From contig DAISIR010000002.1 of assembly GCA_036821905.1 (NCBI GenBank), forward strand, positions 246,785 through 310,784: DNA of 64,000 nt, read 5' to 3'. The position numbers and the translations under genes were made by a program. Below are positions 63,547 to 64,000 of this stretch, one piece after another (position 1 is the first letter of the stretch; every line of letters begins with the position of its first letter). The stretch is from Brooklawnia sp937867175. Its GTDB lineage: Bacteria; Actinomycetota; Actinomycetes; Propionibacteriales; Propionibacteriaceae. Below the pieces are notes generated by a model. The model did not search any database, was not told where the DNA came from, and saw only the letters and a list, made by a program, of their open reading frames with translations.

Positions 63547-64000
63547 TCGCTCTTGCAGAGGAAGGGCGCGCTCGGGCTGATCGCCACGAACACCGTGGCC
63601 CAAGGAGACACCCGGGAAGTGGGGCTGGACTCGATGGCCGCCGACGGGTTCACCATCACCCGCGCCATCCAGAGCCGCTCCTGGCCAGCGGCGAGTGCCA
63701 ACTTGGAGTACGCCGCCGTTTGGGGAACCTTCGCACACGTGGCCGATGGCGTGCTGCGCGTGGCCGATGACATACCGGTGCGACGCATCAGCACGTTGCT
63801 CGAACCTCAAGGCCGGGCCGAAGGCAACCCCCTCCGGTTGAGGGAGAACGCGGGGATCGCATACATCGGGTGCTACGTGCTCGGCATGGGTTTCGTCCTC
63901 GAGGCTGCTGAAGCGCAAGAGTGGATTGCCGCCGATCCACGCAATGCCGAGGTGCTGTTCCCGTACCTCAACGGAGAAGACCTCAACAGCCGACCCGACG
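63547..64000 (+). pseudogene. drmMI: Class 1 DISARM methylase (DrmMI-like) fragment, 5' missing
   Basis: A + strand frame open to the window edge encodes LQRKGALGLIATNTVAQGDT, then REVGLDSMAADGFTITRAIQ, VLGMGFVLEA and FPYLNGEDLNSRPD. This is the middle to C-terminal part of an Eco57I-type adenine methylase like DrmMI, the modification enzyme of class 1 DISARM. The NPPF-containing catalytic half is absent; homology starts about 40 bases after the recombinase start codon. The 3' part continues beyond the window. It is therefore broken by the recombinase segment. The residues between 63,508 and 63,546 are of unclear origin. Confidence 0.75.

Overview
The window is high-GC bacterial DNA with tightly packed, overlapping genes and many GTG and TTG starts. 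It carries actinobacterial hallmarks: an IHF of the mIHF type, a class 2 dihydroorotate dehydrogenase, a PriA lacking helicase motifs, a 20S proteasome (prcBA) and a PAC2 protein. This points to Actinomycetota. The presence of pyruvate formate-lyase suggests a facultative anaerobe, possibly in Propionibacteriales, but the genus cannot be fixed from the sequence alone.

Positions 1-31,140 are conserved housekeeping genes, mostly on the + strand: hisS (5' end outside the window), aspS, a PTP-fold phosphatase, rarA, alaS-ruvX-mltG, aroC-aroK-aroB, a PaiB-like FMN protein, efp-nusB, carA-carB-pyrD-pyrF, mihF-gmk-rpoZ-metK-priA, fmt-rsmB and rpe, a lipoprotein deacetylase and an asparaginase. Two genes or gene groups often found at these places are absent: pyrR/pyrB/pyrC between nusB and carA, and coaBC between rpoZ and metK. 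Positions 31,141-45,573 hold a PAC2 protein, metH, a GntR regulator divergent from a uxaE-like epimerase gene, an S49 membrane peptidase, a HAD phosphatase, trmI, prcB-prcA (with no pup, dop or mpa beside them), tyrA, cmk and der.

Positions 45,589-48,718 are a five-gene minus-strand operon in which all genes overlap: PadR, a HAAS-like membrane protein, a PLDc_N membrane protein, an ABC ATPase and an ABC permease. A fossil of a LuxR-type gene and a tRNA-Pro(GGG) follow. From about 49,120 to the right edge the content is accessory: pflB-pflA, a degenerate DUF6325/SHOCT pair, an aldo/keto reductase pseudogene, and a class 1-like DISARM defence locus (drmA-drmB-drmC, minus strand). Divergent from drmA is a toxin-antitoxin pair (XRE-like/ImmA antitoxin and DUF4411 PIN-like toxin). 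A serine recombinase gene then runs towards the toxin gene and abuts the interior of a drmMI-type methylase gene whose 5' part is missing. The defence locus is therefore rearranged at its right side.

Many solitary or operon-leading core genes lack a Shine-Dalgarno sequence and have a TANNNT-type -10 hexamer 6-8 bases before the start codon. This is the layout expected for leaderless mRNAs. Accessory genes such as drmA, immA and pflB, and also uxaE, have clear Shine-Dalgarno sequences instead.
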